Source: CAVYXF01 sp963772335 (lineage in GTDB: Bacteria > Pseudomonadota > Alphaproteobacteria > Rhizobiales > Rhodomicrobiaceae). Taken from it: DNA of 64,000 nt. The position numbers and the translations under genes are program-made. Below the pieces are notes generated by a model. The model had not been told where the DNA came from. It saw nothing but the letters and a program-made list of their open reading frames with translations, and ran no database searches. Positions within the stretch are counted from its first letter, which is position 1; every line of letters begins with the position of its first letter. This document shows, in pieces, positions 33,754 to 43,206 of this stretch. The stretch covers positions 868,001 to 932,000 of the forward strand of contig CAVYXF010000003.1 of the NCBI GenBank assembly GCA_963772335.1, written 5' to 3'.

Positions 33754-34725
33754 ATGATGGATGAGATTGTCGACTATTGCCGCGAACGGATCGAGAAGGG
33801 CTCCAAGAGCTTTGCTGCGGCCGCGCGGCTGTTCGACCCCGAGACGCGCGCCTATGCCTATATGCTCTACGCTTGGTGCCGCCATTGCGACGACGTGATC
33901 GACGACCAGGAGCTGGGCTTTGCCCGATCGGAATACGCGAGCGAAGCTGCGCTCGCACGGCTCGGTGCTCTGAGCGAAAAGACCAGGGCCGCCCTCGCCG
34001 GCGATGCCGATGAGCCGGTGTTCCTGGCGCTGCAAAGCGTAGTGCGCGACCGGTGTCTCAGCGAGACCAATCTCTTCGAACACCTCGACGGTTTCGCCAT
34101 GGACGTGTCGGGCCGCAGATATCTGACGCTCGATGATACACTCAGCTACTGCTACCACGTCGCTGGTGTGGTCGGGGTGATGATGGCCAATATTATGGGC
34201 GTGCGCGATGCGCCAACGCTTGACCGGGCCTGCGATCTCGGCATTGCCTTCCAGCTTACCAACATCACCCGCGACGTGATGGAGGACGCCGCTGCCGGGC
34301 GTATCTACCTCCCTGCCGAGTGGCTGCGGGAAGCGGGCGTGCCGGACGGCCAAGTCGATGATCCCTGTCATCGGGCCGCCGTCTATGATGTCGCCGAGCG
34401 CCTTCTGGTCGAGGCCGATCGCTTCTACATCTCGGCGCGCCATGGCATTGCGTCACTGCCATTCCGCTCCGCCTGGGCAATTGCGCTGGCGCGCTATGTC
34501 TACCGCGAGATCGGCTCAAAGGTGCGCCGCCGCGGCAGCGCCGCCTGGAATGAGCGCGCGCGCGTCAGCCGCCGGCGCAAGCTTTATGGCGTGGCGAGAA
34601 GCCTTGCCACCATCGCCCGCTCTCACGCGCACGGCAGGCTGGAGCAAATTCCATCGCGCCAGGGGCTTTGGACAAGGCCCGGCGGCTTTGTGCGTTCACG
34701 CGAAGCACCGGCACCGGCCGGCTGA
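33754..34725 (+). CDS. crtB: 15-cis-phytoene synthase CrtB
   Basis: A 323-residue prenyl-condensing enzyme joining two GGPP into phytoene, the first committed step. Both aspartate-rich Mg-binding motifs are present: CRHCDDVIDDQEL and NITRDVMEDAAAGRIYLP, plus LDGFAMDVSGRRY and the helix CYHVAGVVGVMMANIMG. The start is the first of two tandem ATGs at 33754; the open frame upstream overlaps crtY and is not conserved. It lies downstream of the shared 23-bp element and converges with crtZ. Confidence 0.94.
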   Translation: MMDEIVDYCRERIEKGSKSFAAAARLFDPETRAYAYMLYAWCRHCDDVIDDQELGFARSEYASEAALARLGALSEKTRAALAGDADEPVFLALQSVVRDRCLSETNLFEHLDGFAMDVSGRRYLTLDDTLSYCYHVAGVVGVMMANIMGVRDAPTLDRACDLGIAFQLTNITRDVMEDAAAGRIYLPAEWLREAGVPDGQVDDPCHRAAVYDVAERLLVEADRFYISARHGIASLPFRSAWAIALARYVYREIGSKVRRRGSAAWNERARVSRRRKLYGVARSLATIARSHAHGRLEQIPSRQGLWTRPGGFVRSREAPAPAG

Positions 34726-34749
34726 TCCTTTCGAGCAGCGGTGAATGAT

Positions 34750-35253
34750 TTAGTGCAGGGTGGGACGCCCGCGGACGATGTCGTCGGCGGCTTTGGATTT
34801 CAGCTCTGCCGCCAACCGCTCCGGCGGGGCCGACCAGATGAAGCCGAAGGACACCCCGCCATCACGGCCATGGGTAGCGTGATGAAGGCGGTGTCCCTGA
34901 TAAATGCGTCGCAGATACCCATTGCGAGGCGTGAAGCCGTGTGCCACGCGCCGGTGTACCAGCACGTCGTGGACCAGAAAATAGACGAGGCCATACCCTG
35001 CCATTCCCAGCCCGGCCCATAACAGCGGCGCATGCCAGAAGGTGCCGGCAAGGATCAAGCCGATCGAGATGAAGCTGAAGAAGAAGCCGAAGAGATCATT
35101 CAGCTCGAACCAGCTCTCGCGCTGGCGGTGATGGGATTCGTGCAGCACCCATAGGCTGCCATGCATCACATACTTATGCGTGGCCCAGGCAACGCCTTCC
35201 ATGCCGAAGAACACGGCAAAAAACACGAGAGCATTGATGAGCCATTCGGGCAT
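34750..35253 (-). CDS. crtZ: beta-carotene hydroxylase CrtZ
   Basis: A 167-residue membrane-bound di-iron hydroxylase that adds 3-OH groups to beta-carotene rings, giving zeaxanthin. The four histidine clusters are visible: HKYVMHG, HESHH, HDVLVHRR and HRLHHATHG. ATG at 35253 has GGAG at good distance and matches the usual family start just before the first helix; an ATG at 35277 with AGGAGG immediately upstream is an alternative. It converges on crtB with 24 bases between the stops. Confidence 0.93.
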   Translation of the reverse strand: MPEWLINALVFFAVFFGMEGVAWATHKYVMHGSLWVLHESHHRQRESWFELNDLFGFFFSFISIGLILAGTFWHAPLLWAGLGMAGYGLVYFLVHDVLVHRRVAHGFTPRNGYLRRIYQGHRLHHATHGRDGGVSFGFIWSAPPERLAAELKSKAADDIVRGRPTLH

Positions 35254-35297
35254 GCGTGGTCTCCAGGTCCTGCCCATTTCGCCTCCTGGTGTCCCTT

Positions 35298-35320
35298 TGT
35301 CTCGCAATTGCCGACTACGA
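35298..35320 (-). promoter_or_regulatory. candidate operator upstream of crtZ
   Basis: Near-exact copy of the element before crtB, in the same orientation relative to the gene, ending 21 bases upstream of the alternative crtZ start at 35277. The shared core is GGCAATTGCGAGACAA. Two copies near two carotenoid genes and none elsewhere in the cluster that I can find suggest common control of crtB and crtZ, or a duplicated non-coding fragment. Confidence 0.5.
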
Positions 35321-35420
35321 ACCGAGCGGCGAAACTGCTCGGCAATGGCGAGGCGACACTAGTATGGCGGTTCGTAGGCTTGCGGGAATGCGGTGATGCG
35401 TCCCACGCGGAACGGGACGA

Positions 35421-36350
35421 TCAGCCGGCTGCGGCGACGTCTGCAGAATGGGAGCTGACGCTCTTCTGCAGGCTCGTCATAAGGCTCAGAGCAAACCCGC
35501 CAAGTGCACAGGGTGTGCCGTTGCCCTGGGCGACAAGGGAGGCTGCACCGTCGATATAAAGCCGGGCCTCGCGCTGTGCCTCCTCGAGCCCGATGGTGCG
35601 CACGATCGACGGTTTGCCCTCATCGCGGCCCACATCCTTGCCGGCCTGTTCGCTGGCAGCGAGCACGTCGAGCAGATCATCCAGCACCTGGAAAGCGAGT
35701 CCGAGCCGCTTGCCGAAATCGCGCATCCGCAGCTCCTCATCGCCCTGAATACCGGCGACGACGGCACCCATCTCCGTGGCGGCAGCAAAGAGTGCGGCGG
35801 TCTTGCGCATATGGACGAGCTCCACATCCTTGCGCGTGGCGGCAATCGGCTGCCATTTGAGATCAGCCTCCTGTCCGGCAACCAAACCCTCCGAGCCGAT
35901 CGCCCGGCTGAGGATCTCGACCAGTCTCGCCCGGATGACATCCGGCAGTCCGCGATCTTCGGCAATGACGCCGAAAGCCCGGTTCATCAGGGCAATGGCG
36001 GCGAGAATGGCCGTTGCCTCACCATAAACCCGATGATTGGCGGGAAGTCCGCGGCGCATTGTGGCGTTGTCCATCGCCGGCAGATCATCGAGGATGAGCG
36101 AAGCGGCGTGCACCATCTCCACCGCGCAGGCGGCTGCCAAGGCGCGCTCCTCGGCGGCACGGTAATGTTTGGCCGACAAAATGAGCAGAAGCGCGCGCAC
36201 CCGCTTGGCTGGGGCTAAAAGGCTGTGGCGCATCGAGTGGTGAAGGGCCGCTGGCGCCTGCTCGGCCGGCGGTATCAGCCCGCCGAGCCGCGTCTCGACG
36301 AGCGCACGGAGACGGTAAATATCTTCGGGCGAATGCTCACCGTTTTCCAT
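35421..36350 (-). CDS. crtE: geranylgeranyl diphosphate synthase CrtE
   Basis: A 309-residue trans-prenyltransferase making C20 GGPP. First aspartate-rich motif in LILDDLPAMDNATMRRG (DDxxD), second in FQVLDDLLDVL, with the residues before the first motif (AVEMVHAASLI) lacking a bulky aromatic stopper, consistent with C20 or longer products. ATG at 36350 preferred; the frame opens upstream at a TTG (36365). Divergent from fni with a shared 200-base promoter region. Conserved K in QEADLKWQ and in AGKDVGRDEGKPS fits the family. Confidence 0.92.
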   Translation of the reverse strand: MENGEHSPEDIYRLRALVETRLGGLIPPAEQAPAALHHSMRHSLLAPAKRVRALLLILSAKHYRAAEERALAAACAVEMVHAASLILDDLPAMDNATMRRGLPANHRVYGEATAILAAIALMNRAFGVIAEDRGLPDVIRARLVEILSRAIGSEGLVAGQEADLKWQPIAATRKDVELVHMRKTAALFAAATEMGAVVAGIQGDEELRMRDFGKRLGLAFQVLDDLLDVLAASEQAGKDVGRDEGKPSIVRTIGLEEAQREARLYIDGAASLVAQGNGTPCALGGFALSLMTSLQKSVSSHSADVAAAG

Positions 36351-36552
36351 GTGGCCCACATTCAATAATCGGGTGCCCAGCGGCCTTTATTGGGCAGACC
36401 GCAAGGAGAAGCAGCCAAATTTACGGGAGGGAATGGGCTAAATAGAACTGCACCCACAGGAATTTTACTCTCCAGAGGAATTTGTTTTGGGCCAGGGTCG
36501 TTGCTTTAGGTTTAAGCTCGCACCGGGGCTGCTGCAATCCAAAAGGTAGGTT
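36351..36552. promoter_or_regulatory. divergent promoter region crtE/fni
   Basis: About 200 bases between the divergent crtE and fni genes, more AT-rich than its surroundings (AATAATC, AAATTTACG, GAATTTTACTC). It must contain both promoters. The CAATTGC element of crtB and crtZ does not occur here, suggesting that the cluster has at least two modes of control. Confidence 0.45.
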
Positions 36553-37575
36553 ATGTCCGACTTGCTCAGACGGAAAGATGAGCATCTTGACATCGTTCTG
36601 AGCGGCGATGTCGCCGCGGTGACCAAGACCAACGGTTTCGAAGCCGTCGAGTTCGAGCACAACGCCTTGCCTGAACTCGATATGATGGCAATCGATCTGT
36701 CGACGTCCTTTCTCGGCCGGAGGCTGAGCGCACCGTTTCTCATCAGCTCGATGACCGGCGGTCCTGCCAAGGCCGCGATCGTGAACGAACATCTGGCGCG
36801 AGCCGCGGGCCGGCTGGGGATCGCCTTTGCCGTGGGCTCGCAGCGCGTCGCGGTGGAGACGGGTGAGGCCGCAGGACTGCAGCGCCGACTGCGCGATCTT
36901 GCCGGCGAAGCGCCGCTTCTCTCCAATTTCGGAGCCGCACAGCTCAAGGACGGCGAAGGCATCGAGATGGCGCGGCGGGTGGTGGAGATGATCGCAGCAG
37001 ATGCGCTCATCATCCATCTCAACCCGCTGCAGGAAGCCGTTCAGCATGGCGGCAATCGCGATTGGTCGGGGCTGCTGCGGGAACTCGCGGTGCTGACGCG
37101 AACGCTGGAGGTTCCCGTCATCGTCAAGGAGGTCGGCTGCGGGATTTCGGCTAGCCTCGCACGCCAGCTCTGCGACGTCGGCATCCGCATCCTCGATGTC
37201 GCCGGCGCGGGCGGCACGAGCTGGGCAGCGGTCGAGGCGCGCCGGGCGCCCGATCAGCGCAGCCGCAATATCGCCGAGACCTTCCGCGACTGGGGCATTC
37301 CGACGGCGCGGGCTTTATCGGAGGTTCGCGCGGCCTGTCCGGAGGCTGTCGTCATTGCCTCGGGCGGGATCAGAACGGGGCTGGATGCGGCCAAGGCTAT
37401 TCGTCTTGGCGCCGATCTGGTTGGTCAGGCGGCGGGCGTGCTCGCAGCGGCGCTGGCAGGCGAGGAGGACGTTGTCGCGCATTTTCAGGACCGCATCACC
37501 GAGCTGCGCATTGCCTGCTTCTGCACCGGAAGCGCGACCCTGGCGGATTTGCGCCGGGCGCCGCTTCTGAAGTAG
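36553..37575 (+). CDS. fni: type 2 isopentenyl-diphosphate delta-isomerase
   Basis: A 340-residue FMN- and NADPH-dependent isomerase of IPP and DMAPP, supplying DMAPP for CrtE. Diagnostic segments: RRKDEHLDIVL, PFLISSMTGGPAKAA, GIAFAVGSQRVAVE, IIHLNPLQEAVQHGGNRDW, VIVKEVGCGIS, DVAGAGGTSWAAVE and GGIRTGLDAAKAIRLGADLVG (FMN phosphate loop). Type 2 rather than type 1 Idi is common in carotenoid clusters of alphaproteobacteria. It stands 9 bases before crtI. Confidence 0.95.
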   Translation: MSDLLRRKDEHLDIVLSGDVAAVTKTNGFEAVEFEHNALPELDMMAIDLSTSFLGRRLSAPFLISSMTGGPAKAAIVNEHLARAAGRLGIAFAVGSQRVAVETGEAAGLQRRLRDLAGEAPLLSNFGAAQLKDGEGIEMARRVVEMIAADALIIHLNPLQEAVQHGGNRDWSGLLRELAVLTRTLEVPVIVKEVGCGISASLARQLCDVGIRILDVAGAGGTSWAAVEARRAPDQRSRNIAETFRDWGIPTARALSEVRAACPEAVVIASGGIRTGLDAAKAIRLGADLVGQAAGVLAAALAGEEDVVAHFQDRITELRIACFCTGSATLADLRRAPLLK

Positions 37576-37584
37576 ACCAGCCTC

Positions 37585-39108
37585 ATGTTGCAGATAAGGC
37601 AAGGAGAGGCAGGAGCGCGGGCATCCGCGCGCCCGCACGCCATGGTAATCGGCGGCGGTTTTGGTGGCATGGCGGCAAGCCTGCGGCTGCGCGCGAAGGG
37701 ATATGACGTCACGCTCCTCGATCGCGCACCGCGCCTTGGCGGCCGGGCGCAAGTCTTCGAGAAAGACGGCTTTCGCCACGATGCCGGTCCGACCGTCATC
37801 ACCGCGCCGTTTCTGTTCGAGGAGCTATTCACGCTGTTCGGCCGGCGGATGGAAGATTATGTCCGGCTGGTGCCGCTCGCGCCCTGGTACCGCTTCCATT
37901 ATCCCGATGGCACCACCTTCGATTATGGCGGCACGCTCGAAGAAACGCTGGCCGAGATCGGGCGCATCTCGCCCCCTGACGCGGACGGTTATATGCGGTT
38001 GCTCGCGCATTCCGAGCGACTGTTCAATGCCGGCTTCACCGGCCTTGCCGACCAGCCCTTTCACCATCCCTGGACCATGTTGCGCCAGGCACCGAAGCTC
38101 GTTTGGCTGCGTAGCCACGAGACCGTCTGGCGGATGATCTGCCGCTATCTGAAGCACGACAAGCTGCGCCAGGCCTTTTCCATCCAGCCGCTGCTGGTCG
38201 GCGGCAGCCCGTTTGAGACGACGAGCATTTACGGCCTCATTCATTATCTCGAACGCAAATGGGGCGTCTATTTCGCCATGGGCGGGACCGGGGCGATGGT
38301 TGCGGGTCTCGGCCGGCTGATGGAGGAGGTCGGCGTGGAGGTGCGGCTCGGCGAGACGGTCGACCGCATTGCACTCGAGGGGCGGCGTGTCACAGGCGTC
38401 ATGCTGGCGGGCGGGGCTGCACTCCCCGCGGATATCGTCGTGTCCAACGCCGATCCCATGCATCTGTTCAATGCCATGCTGCCGCGCGAGGTGTTGCCAG
38501 CAAGTGTGAAGCTGAAATTGCGCATGGCTCGGCTATCGATGGGGCTGTTTCTGCTCTATTTCGGGACGCGGCGCCAATACCCAAAGGTGGCGCATCATAC
38601 CATCTGGCTCGGCGCACGCTTTCGCGAGCTGCTCGCCGACATCTTCCGGCGCGGCAAGCTGGCGGACGACTTCTCCCTCTATCTACATCGGCCGACCGCA
38701 ACCGACCCGAGCTTTGCGCCGGACGGCTGCGACAGCTTTTATGCCTTGTGCCCGGTGCCCAATCTTGCCGCCGGCATCGACTGGCACCGGCAAGCGCCGC
38801 TCCTGCGCGATCGCATCGTCGCCGCACTCGAGGGCAGCATCCTTCCTGGACTGTCTGACGCAATAACGGCAGAGCTTATGCTGACGCCGCAAGACTTCGC
38901 CGAGAACTATCTCAGCTACCAAGGCAGCGGCTTCTCCATTGCTCCGTACTTTACTCAGAGCGCCTGGTTCCGTTTCCATAACCGCGGCGAAGGGATTGCC
39001 GGACTCTACCTTACAGGCGCGGGCACGCACCCCGGTGCAGGCATGCCGGGCGTGCTGTGCTCGGCGAAAGTCATCGACCGCCTGATACCTTCCGCCCTGC
39101 ACAATTAG
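37585..39108 (+). CDS. crtI: phytoene desaturase CrtI
   Basis: A 507-residue FAD-dependent desaturase converting phytoene to lycopene in four steps. FAD motif MVIGGGFGGMAASLRLRAKG followed by LDRAPRLGGRAQVF; FRHDAGPTVITAPFLFEELF is the family signature, and the C-terminal FAD segment is LYLTGAGTHPGAGMPGVLCSAK. The start at 37585 is the earliest ATG; the FAD motif begins only 20 residues later, and no ribosome site clearly distinguishes it from an ATG at 37642. With fni it forms the rightward arm of the carotenoid cluster. Confidence 0.95.
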   Translation: MLQIRQGEAGARASARPHAMVIGGGFGGMAASLRLRAKGYDVTLLDRAPRLGGRAQVFEKDGFRHDAGPTVITAPFLFEELFTLFGRRMEDYVRLVPLAPWYRFHYPDGTTFDYGGTLEETLAEIGRISPPDADGYMRLLAHSERLFNAGFTGLADQPFHHPWTMLRQAPKLVWLRSHETVWRMICRYLKHDKLRQAFSIQPLLVGGSPFETTSIYGLIHYLERKWGVYFAMGGTGAMVAGLGRLMEEVGVEVRLGETVDRIALEGRRVTGVMLAGGAALPADIVVSNADPMHLFNAMLPREVLPASVKLKLRMARLSMGLFLLYFGTRRQYPKVAHHTIWLGARFRELLADIFRRGKLADDFSLYLHRPTATDPSFAPDGCDSFYALCPVPNLAAGIDWHRQAPLLRDRIVAALEGSILPGLSDAITAELMLTPQDFAENYLSYQGSGFSIAPYFTQSAWFRFHNRGEGIAGLYLTGAGTHPGAGMPGVLCSAKVIDRLIPSALHN

Positions 39109-39594
39109 GGCACAATGCGTGCCGTCCCTCTATGCGCGCAAGCCACAGTTCTCAGCGCGCCGATAGATCGCCGGAAAGGCTTCCCCGCGTGTCCATGACC
39201 CGCTGCGCCTCTCAATCGCGTGGCAGAATCGCCTGTCCTGCCTGATTTTTCCTCTGCCGCGCAGTAACAGGGCGGACAGCCCACGCGCTTCGGCCCGGTC
39301 TGGCTGAGCACATCTGCGCCATGCAACCCGAAAGAGCACACCCTGTTGCCGAATTGCTTCAATTTAGAGGCAAACTGACCTGATTTCGCCCAATTTGACG
39401 CCCGACGCCTTCCCGGCCCTTTCCATCGCTTTGGGTAAAATTGTAGACAAAGACGATGGAAAATTTATTCGAAAGCAGCCGATCACCGCATTTCGCCTTT
39501 CTGCCCTAGCGCGTCGCGCCGGCAGCAAAAGGGGCATCAATCGTAACACGGGCCGGGAATTTCAGCAGGTTTCTCTGGGGACTGGGGGGCAGAA
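39109..39594. other. intergenic region, no gene seen
   Basis: About 485 bases after crtI. Short open frames on both strands lack ribosome sites and domains. The last 200 bases become more AT-rich (TTTAGAGGCAAAC, AAAATTGTAGAC) and probably hold the promoter of the outer-membrane protein gene, whose ribosome site is GGGGACTGGGGGG. Confidence 0.5.
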
Positions 39595-41652
39595 ATGAAA
39601 AGACAATACCGCGCAAGCGTTTCCGTTGCGGCTTTGATTAGCGCCGCCGGCATTGCGTTTTCGGCGCCCGCATTTGCGGGCGACATTTGGGGTGGCGGCC
39701 TGAAGGACGGCGGCGGCTATGCTGGCGACTGGAGCGGCGGCTATATCGGCGGTCACACGGGCGGGACGGTGAACGATGACCATAATGGTCAAGGCGTCCT
39801 CTCCGGCTCGAACACAAGAGCTCCTGATGGCACGCTGACCACGGGCGCTAACAATGCCCTGGGTGCTCCCAACAACAATACGGGCAGCACCAACAGCGGT
39901 AATTTTTCCGCAAATCCGGGGCTCGGCGGCCAGAATAACAACGGCGGCGGCGGCCGTGGCGGAAATGTGACGATTGGCGATGACAACAGCATTTCCGCCC
40001 CCAACGACAACACCAATTCCACCAATAGCGGCAACGGCAACATTCAGGCTGGCAATGGCGGCGATGGTGGCGTTGGCCCCGGCGGCGGTGCTGGCGGCCG
40101 CGGCGGCGACATCACCATCGGCAATGAGAACTTCATCAGCAGCAACAATACGAACGTCAATGCCAATGGCAGTGGCAATCTCAATATAAGTGGCGGCGCA
40201 GGGGGCGCGGGCGGCGCTCTTGGCATCACCTCCATTCCGCTCGATGACGATGACTTCGGCGGGATTGCTGGTACCCATATCGGCTATAACTGGCAGCGCG
40301 GCTCAACGGTTTTCGGCATTGAGGCCGACGCCGGTTTCAAAGACAGCACTGACGATTACCTCGCAAGCGTAAGAGGGCGTCTCGGTATCGCTTCCCAGCG
40401 CATTCTGCTCTATGGAACCGCCGGTGTAGCTTTCACGGGTGGCAATTTCAACGCTGACACAGCTTTGGTTGGCAGCAATGGCGGCAATGGTGGCCGTGGT
40501 GGTGACGTCACCATCGGCAATCAGAACACCATTGGCAGTGCCAACGACAACACCAACTCGACCAATTCCGGCAACGTCAATATCCAGGGCGGCGGCGGCG
40601 GCGGCGGTGGTGGCGACGGCGTGGGTGGCGCGATCATCGTCGGTCATGAGAATGACGACCAAGTTGGCTTTGTCGGCGGTGCTGGTGTGGAGATGAAGGT
40701 CTCCGGCTCGGTGAGCGCGGGTATCGAGGGGTTGTATTACACCTTTGATGACAATAACAACGGCGGCAACAACGATTTCTGGGCAATTCGCAGCCGCCTG
40801 ACGTTCCACCTGCACCGTGACGACAGCCTCAGCCTGAAGGACGGCGGATATAGCGCCCCGACGGCGATCTGGGAAGGCATGTATCTCGGCGGCAACTTCG
40901 GGGTTGCGTACAGCCTGAACGATCAGACGATCAACTCTGTTAACCTCGCCAATGGCGGCGCGGGTGCTGATGGCGGCGCGGGTGCTGGTGGTGGTGGCGG
41001 CGCCGGCGGTGCAGCGCTCATCGATTTTGCAGATACCTCAGGTATCATCGGTGGTGTGCACATCGGCCATAACTGGCAGCGCGATACTCTGGTTTACGGT
41101 GTTGAAGCTGACGTCGGCTTTGGCGATAAGGTGTTCAATGACTACCTTGCCAGCCTTCGCGCAAGACTAGGCTATACGGTTGGCTCTCACCTGTTCTACG
41201 CGACCGCGGGTATCGCTCTTGCCGGAAGTGACAATCGGGCGGCCGTGACCACCACGCCTGGCGCGGATGGCGCGAATGGCGAAGATCTCACCGTCGGCAA
41301 CAACAACATCATCGGCGGCTTCAACGATAACAGCAATGCCACCGATGCGGGCAACGTTGTTGGCGTTGCCGATGGTGGCGCTGGCGGTGCGGGCGGTACC
41401 GCGACACGGAGCTCCTTCAATAACGACAATGAGGTGGGCTTCGTTGTCGGTGGCGGCATCGAAAGCAAGATCTCGGATCGGGTCAGTTTCGGTGTTGAAG
41501 CGCTCTACTACATGTTCGACGGCAATGACAGCCAGGCAAGCATTGCCGAGAACGGCAATGTGACCTTCGCGGGAGCGGACGATAACGACGCCTTCGTAGT
41601 GCGCGGTCGTATCTCCTTCCATGCCGACACGACCCCCGCGCCGCTGAAATAG
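39595..41652 (+). CDS. double-barrel Gly/Asn-rich outer-membrane protein
   Basis: A 685-residue exported protein with a signal peptide ending near AFAGDIWGG. It contains two Omp25/31-like opacity-type barrels in tandem. Each starts with WSGGYIGGHTGG or WEGMYLGGNFGVAYS, has THIGYNWQRGSTVFGIEADAGF or VHIGHNWQRDTLVYGVEADVGF, a LASVRGRLG or LASLRARLGY strand and a closing IEGLYYTFDDNN or VEALYYMFDGND region. Between strands lie long Gly/Asn/Asp-rich loops with the repeated motif TIGNxNxIxxxNDNTNSTNSGN. The second barrel ends DAFVVRGRISFHADT with C-terminal strand character. Function could be surface structure or adhesion; the loops resemble calcium-binding or RTX-like low-complexity sequence but no GGxGxD array is strict. 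Confidence 0.82.
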   Translation: MKRQYRASVSVAALISAAGIAFSAPAFAGDIWGGGLKDGGGYAGDWSGGYIGGHTGGTVNDDHNGQGVLSGSNTRAPDGTLTTGANNALGAPNNNTGSTNSGNFSANPGLGGQNNNGGGGRGGNVTIGDDNSISAPNDNTNSTNSGNGNIQAGNGGDGGVGPGGGAGGRGGDITIGNENFISSNNTNVNANGSGNLNISGGAGGAGGALGITSIPLDDDDFGGIAGTHIGYNWQRGSTVFGIEADAGFKDSTDDYLASVRGRLGIASQRILLYGTAGVAFTGGNFNADTALVGSNGGNGGRGGDVTIGNQNTIGSANDNTNSTNSGNVNIQGGGGGGGGGDGVGGAIIVGHENDDQVGFVGGAGVEMKVSGSVSAGIEGLYYTFDDNNNGGNNDFWAIRSRLTFHLHRDDSLSLKDGGYSAPTAIWEGMYLGGNFGVAYSLNDQTINSVNLANGGAGADGGAGAGGGGGAGGAALIDFADTSGIIGGVHIGHNWQRDTLVYGVEADVGFGDKVFNDYLASLRARLGYTVGSHLFYATAGIALAGSDNRAAVTTTPGADGANGEDLTVGNNNIIGGFNDNSNATDAGNVVGVADGGAGGAGGTATRSSFNNDNEVGFVVGGGIESKISDRVSFGVEALYYMFDGNDSQASIAENGNVTFAGADDNDAFVVRGRISFHADTTPAPLK

Positions 41653-41683
41653 TAGCCCGGGTTCGCTGATCGGAAGCTTCGTA

Positions 41684-41717
41684 AAAAGCGCGTCCTTTGG
41701 GGCGCGCTTTTCTTTTT
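41684..41717 (+). terminator. rho-independent terminator of the outer-membrane protein gene
   Basis: Nine-base perfect stem AAAAGCGCG/CGCGCTTTT followed by TCTTTTTT, 31 bases after the stop. Strong intrinsic terminator. Confidence 0.9.
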
Positions 41718-42131
41718 TGCCGAGCACCACGTCATCGGCAGCGTGCGGCAGCGGCTACGACCGCACTTTCGTCACTCCCCCGCGACGAGCAGGATCCGTA
41801 CGCTGCAGCACTGCTATTCGTTGAGGCCGATCATGTTCGTGCTGAGCATCGCAGTCAAAGACGATGCCCTGGGCGGTAGTCCACCGCGCCGAGGCTTGCC
41901 CTACCCAATGTTTCGGAAGGCGTGGCTGCCCCGGCCGACGCTAAGGCAGAAAATATCGGCAGGACCAACGGCAGCATAATCGCGATAGACAGAGTCATTG
42001 GCTTTCCATGCCCGCCATCGTCATACCCACACCAGCGCGCAAACGATAAACCGCCGCGCCACGACTCGGTCGTAAACCCTACATGTCCTGGGATTGGCGC
42101 TCCCGCTTTTGCGGGGCAAGTTCGCTGGAAT
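41718..42131. other. intergenic region, no gene seen
   Basis: About 410 bases between the terminators of two outer-membrane protein genes. Several overlapping short open frames on the plus strand show no domain, start signal or codon pattern that I can support. Confidence 0.5.
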
Positions 42132-42162
42132 GAAAACGGGGGTGTTGTCAGGCAACATCCCC
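42132..42162 (-). terminator. rho-independent terminator of ompW-like gene
   Basis: On the minus strand a 10-bp stem (GGGGATGTTG/CAACACCCCC, with one mismatch) and 5-base loop is followed by GTTTTCATT. It lies 30 bases after the stop of the OmpW-like gene. Confidence 0.75.
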
Positions 42163-42191
42163 GCCAGAAGCCCGAAGGCTAACCCGCGCTA

Positions 42192-42884
42192 TTATTTCAA
42201 CGGCTCAGGGTAACCGCCGAAACGATACCCAAGGCCCACGCCGATGATCCAGGGATCGATGTCGACATCCGCCCGGACTTGGGTGCCGCCGGTCACGACT
42301 GTTGCTTCCGTATCGAGCCAGAGCTTCTTCACATCGAAGTTGAGGAACCAGTTGTCGCGAAGGTGAATGTCCACGCCAGCCTGTAGCGCCCAGCCGAATT
42401 TATTCTCAAGATCGAGCGCGCTGAAGCCCGAGCCTGCATCCGCGTTGAAGAACACGGTGTAGTTGATGCCTGCGCCGACATAGGGCTTGATCGGTCCGCC
42501 CATGTCGAAGTGATATTGCGGCAGGAGCCAAACATTGCCGATATCGGCGCCAGCAATCGCGCCCTTGCCTTCGATATCGTGCGGCGTCACCGCGGCTATG
42601 ACCTCGACGGCGAGATTACGATTGCAGAAATAGGTGAGGTCGAGTTCGGGCACGGCCGAATTGTCGATGCTCAGATCAGCACCGGCGATGCTGAAATGGA
42701 GGTGTCCTCGTCAGGCACCACGCCCAGAATCCGGCCCCGGATCATCCAGCCCCGTCCGTATTCCACGACGGAGCCGGCCGGCGCGTCTTTGAAGCTTCCG
42801 CCAAGATCGGCAGCCGAGACTTCGGCGACCGATGTCGCCGCAATGAACAGCGCTGCCACCAGCGCACTTTCTCGAGATAATCAT
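42192..42884 (-). pseudogene. OmpW family outer-membrane protein with two frame disruptions
   Basis: The pieces join to about 230 residues of an OmpW-type 8-stranded barrel. Starting ATG at 42884 gives MIISRK, then one extra base near 42862 must be skipped to read ALVAALFIAATSVAEVSAADLGG, a perfect signal peptide. WMIRGRILGVVPDED follows. Near 42668 one base is missing; after it IAGADLSIDNSAVPELDLTYFCNRNLAVEVIAA continues to the end, with GPIKPYVGAGINYTVFFN, FGWALQAGVDIHLRDNWFLNFDVKKLWL and the C-terminal strand GVGLGYRF. The gene is either decaying or sequence errors affect it twice within 200 bases. OmpW forms a small hydrophobic channel. Confidence 0.78.
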
Positions 42885-43206
42885 GATACCCCCGGTATGG
42901 AATCGAATGCAACCCGTCTTATATTGTACAACCTAAACGGGTGGAACGGCTGGGCTTTTGATTCAGATCAAATCCCCCCAGGATGATGCAGGCGTTGTGT
43001 TCCTTTGGTTACATCCGGCGAGACCCCTATAGACGGATCAAACCCTTCCGCCCTCGACCAGCCCTAGCCCAACGAGACGAGGCGAGCGACTGTCGCTGCG
43101 GTGACGAGAGTCCTCGCCATCGGCTGTGTGACGCGTTAGAAATACCGCTTCAGCATTCCACGTCTGGCGGCGATGCCGGGCGGTCCGTCCATATGGATTT
43201 TCAGAT
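42885..43206. other. intergenic region upstream of tyrS
   Basis: About 320 bases; contains promoters for the OmpW-like gene (minus) and tyrS (plus). I see no T-box pattern, which would not be expected in alphaproteobacteria, and no supported gene. Confidence 0.5.
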
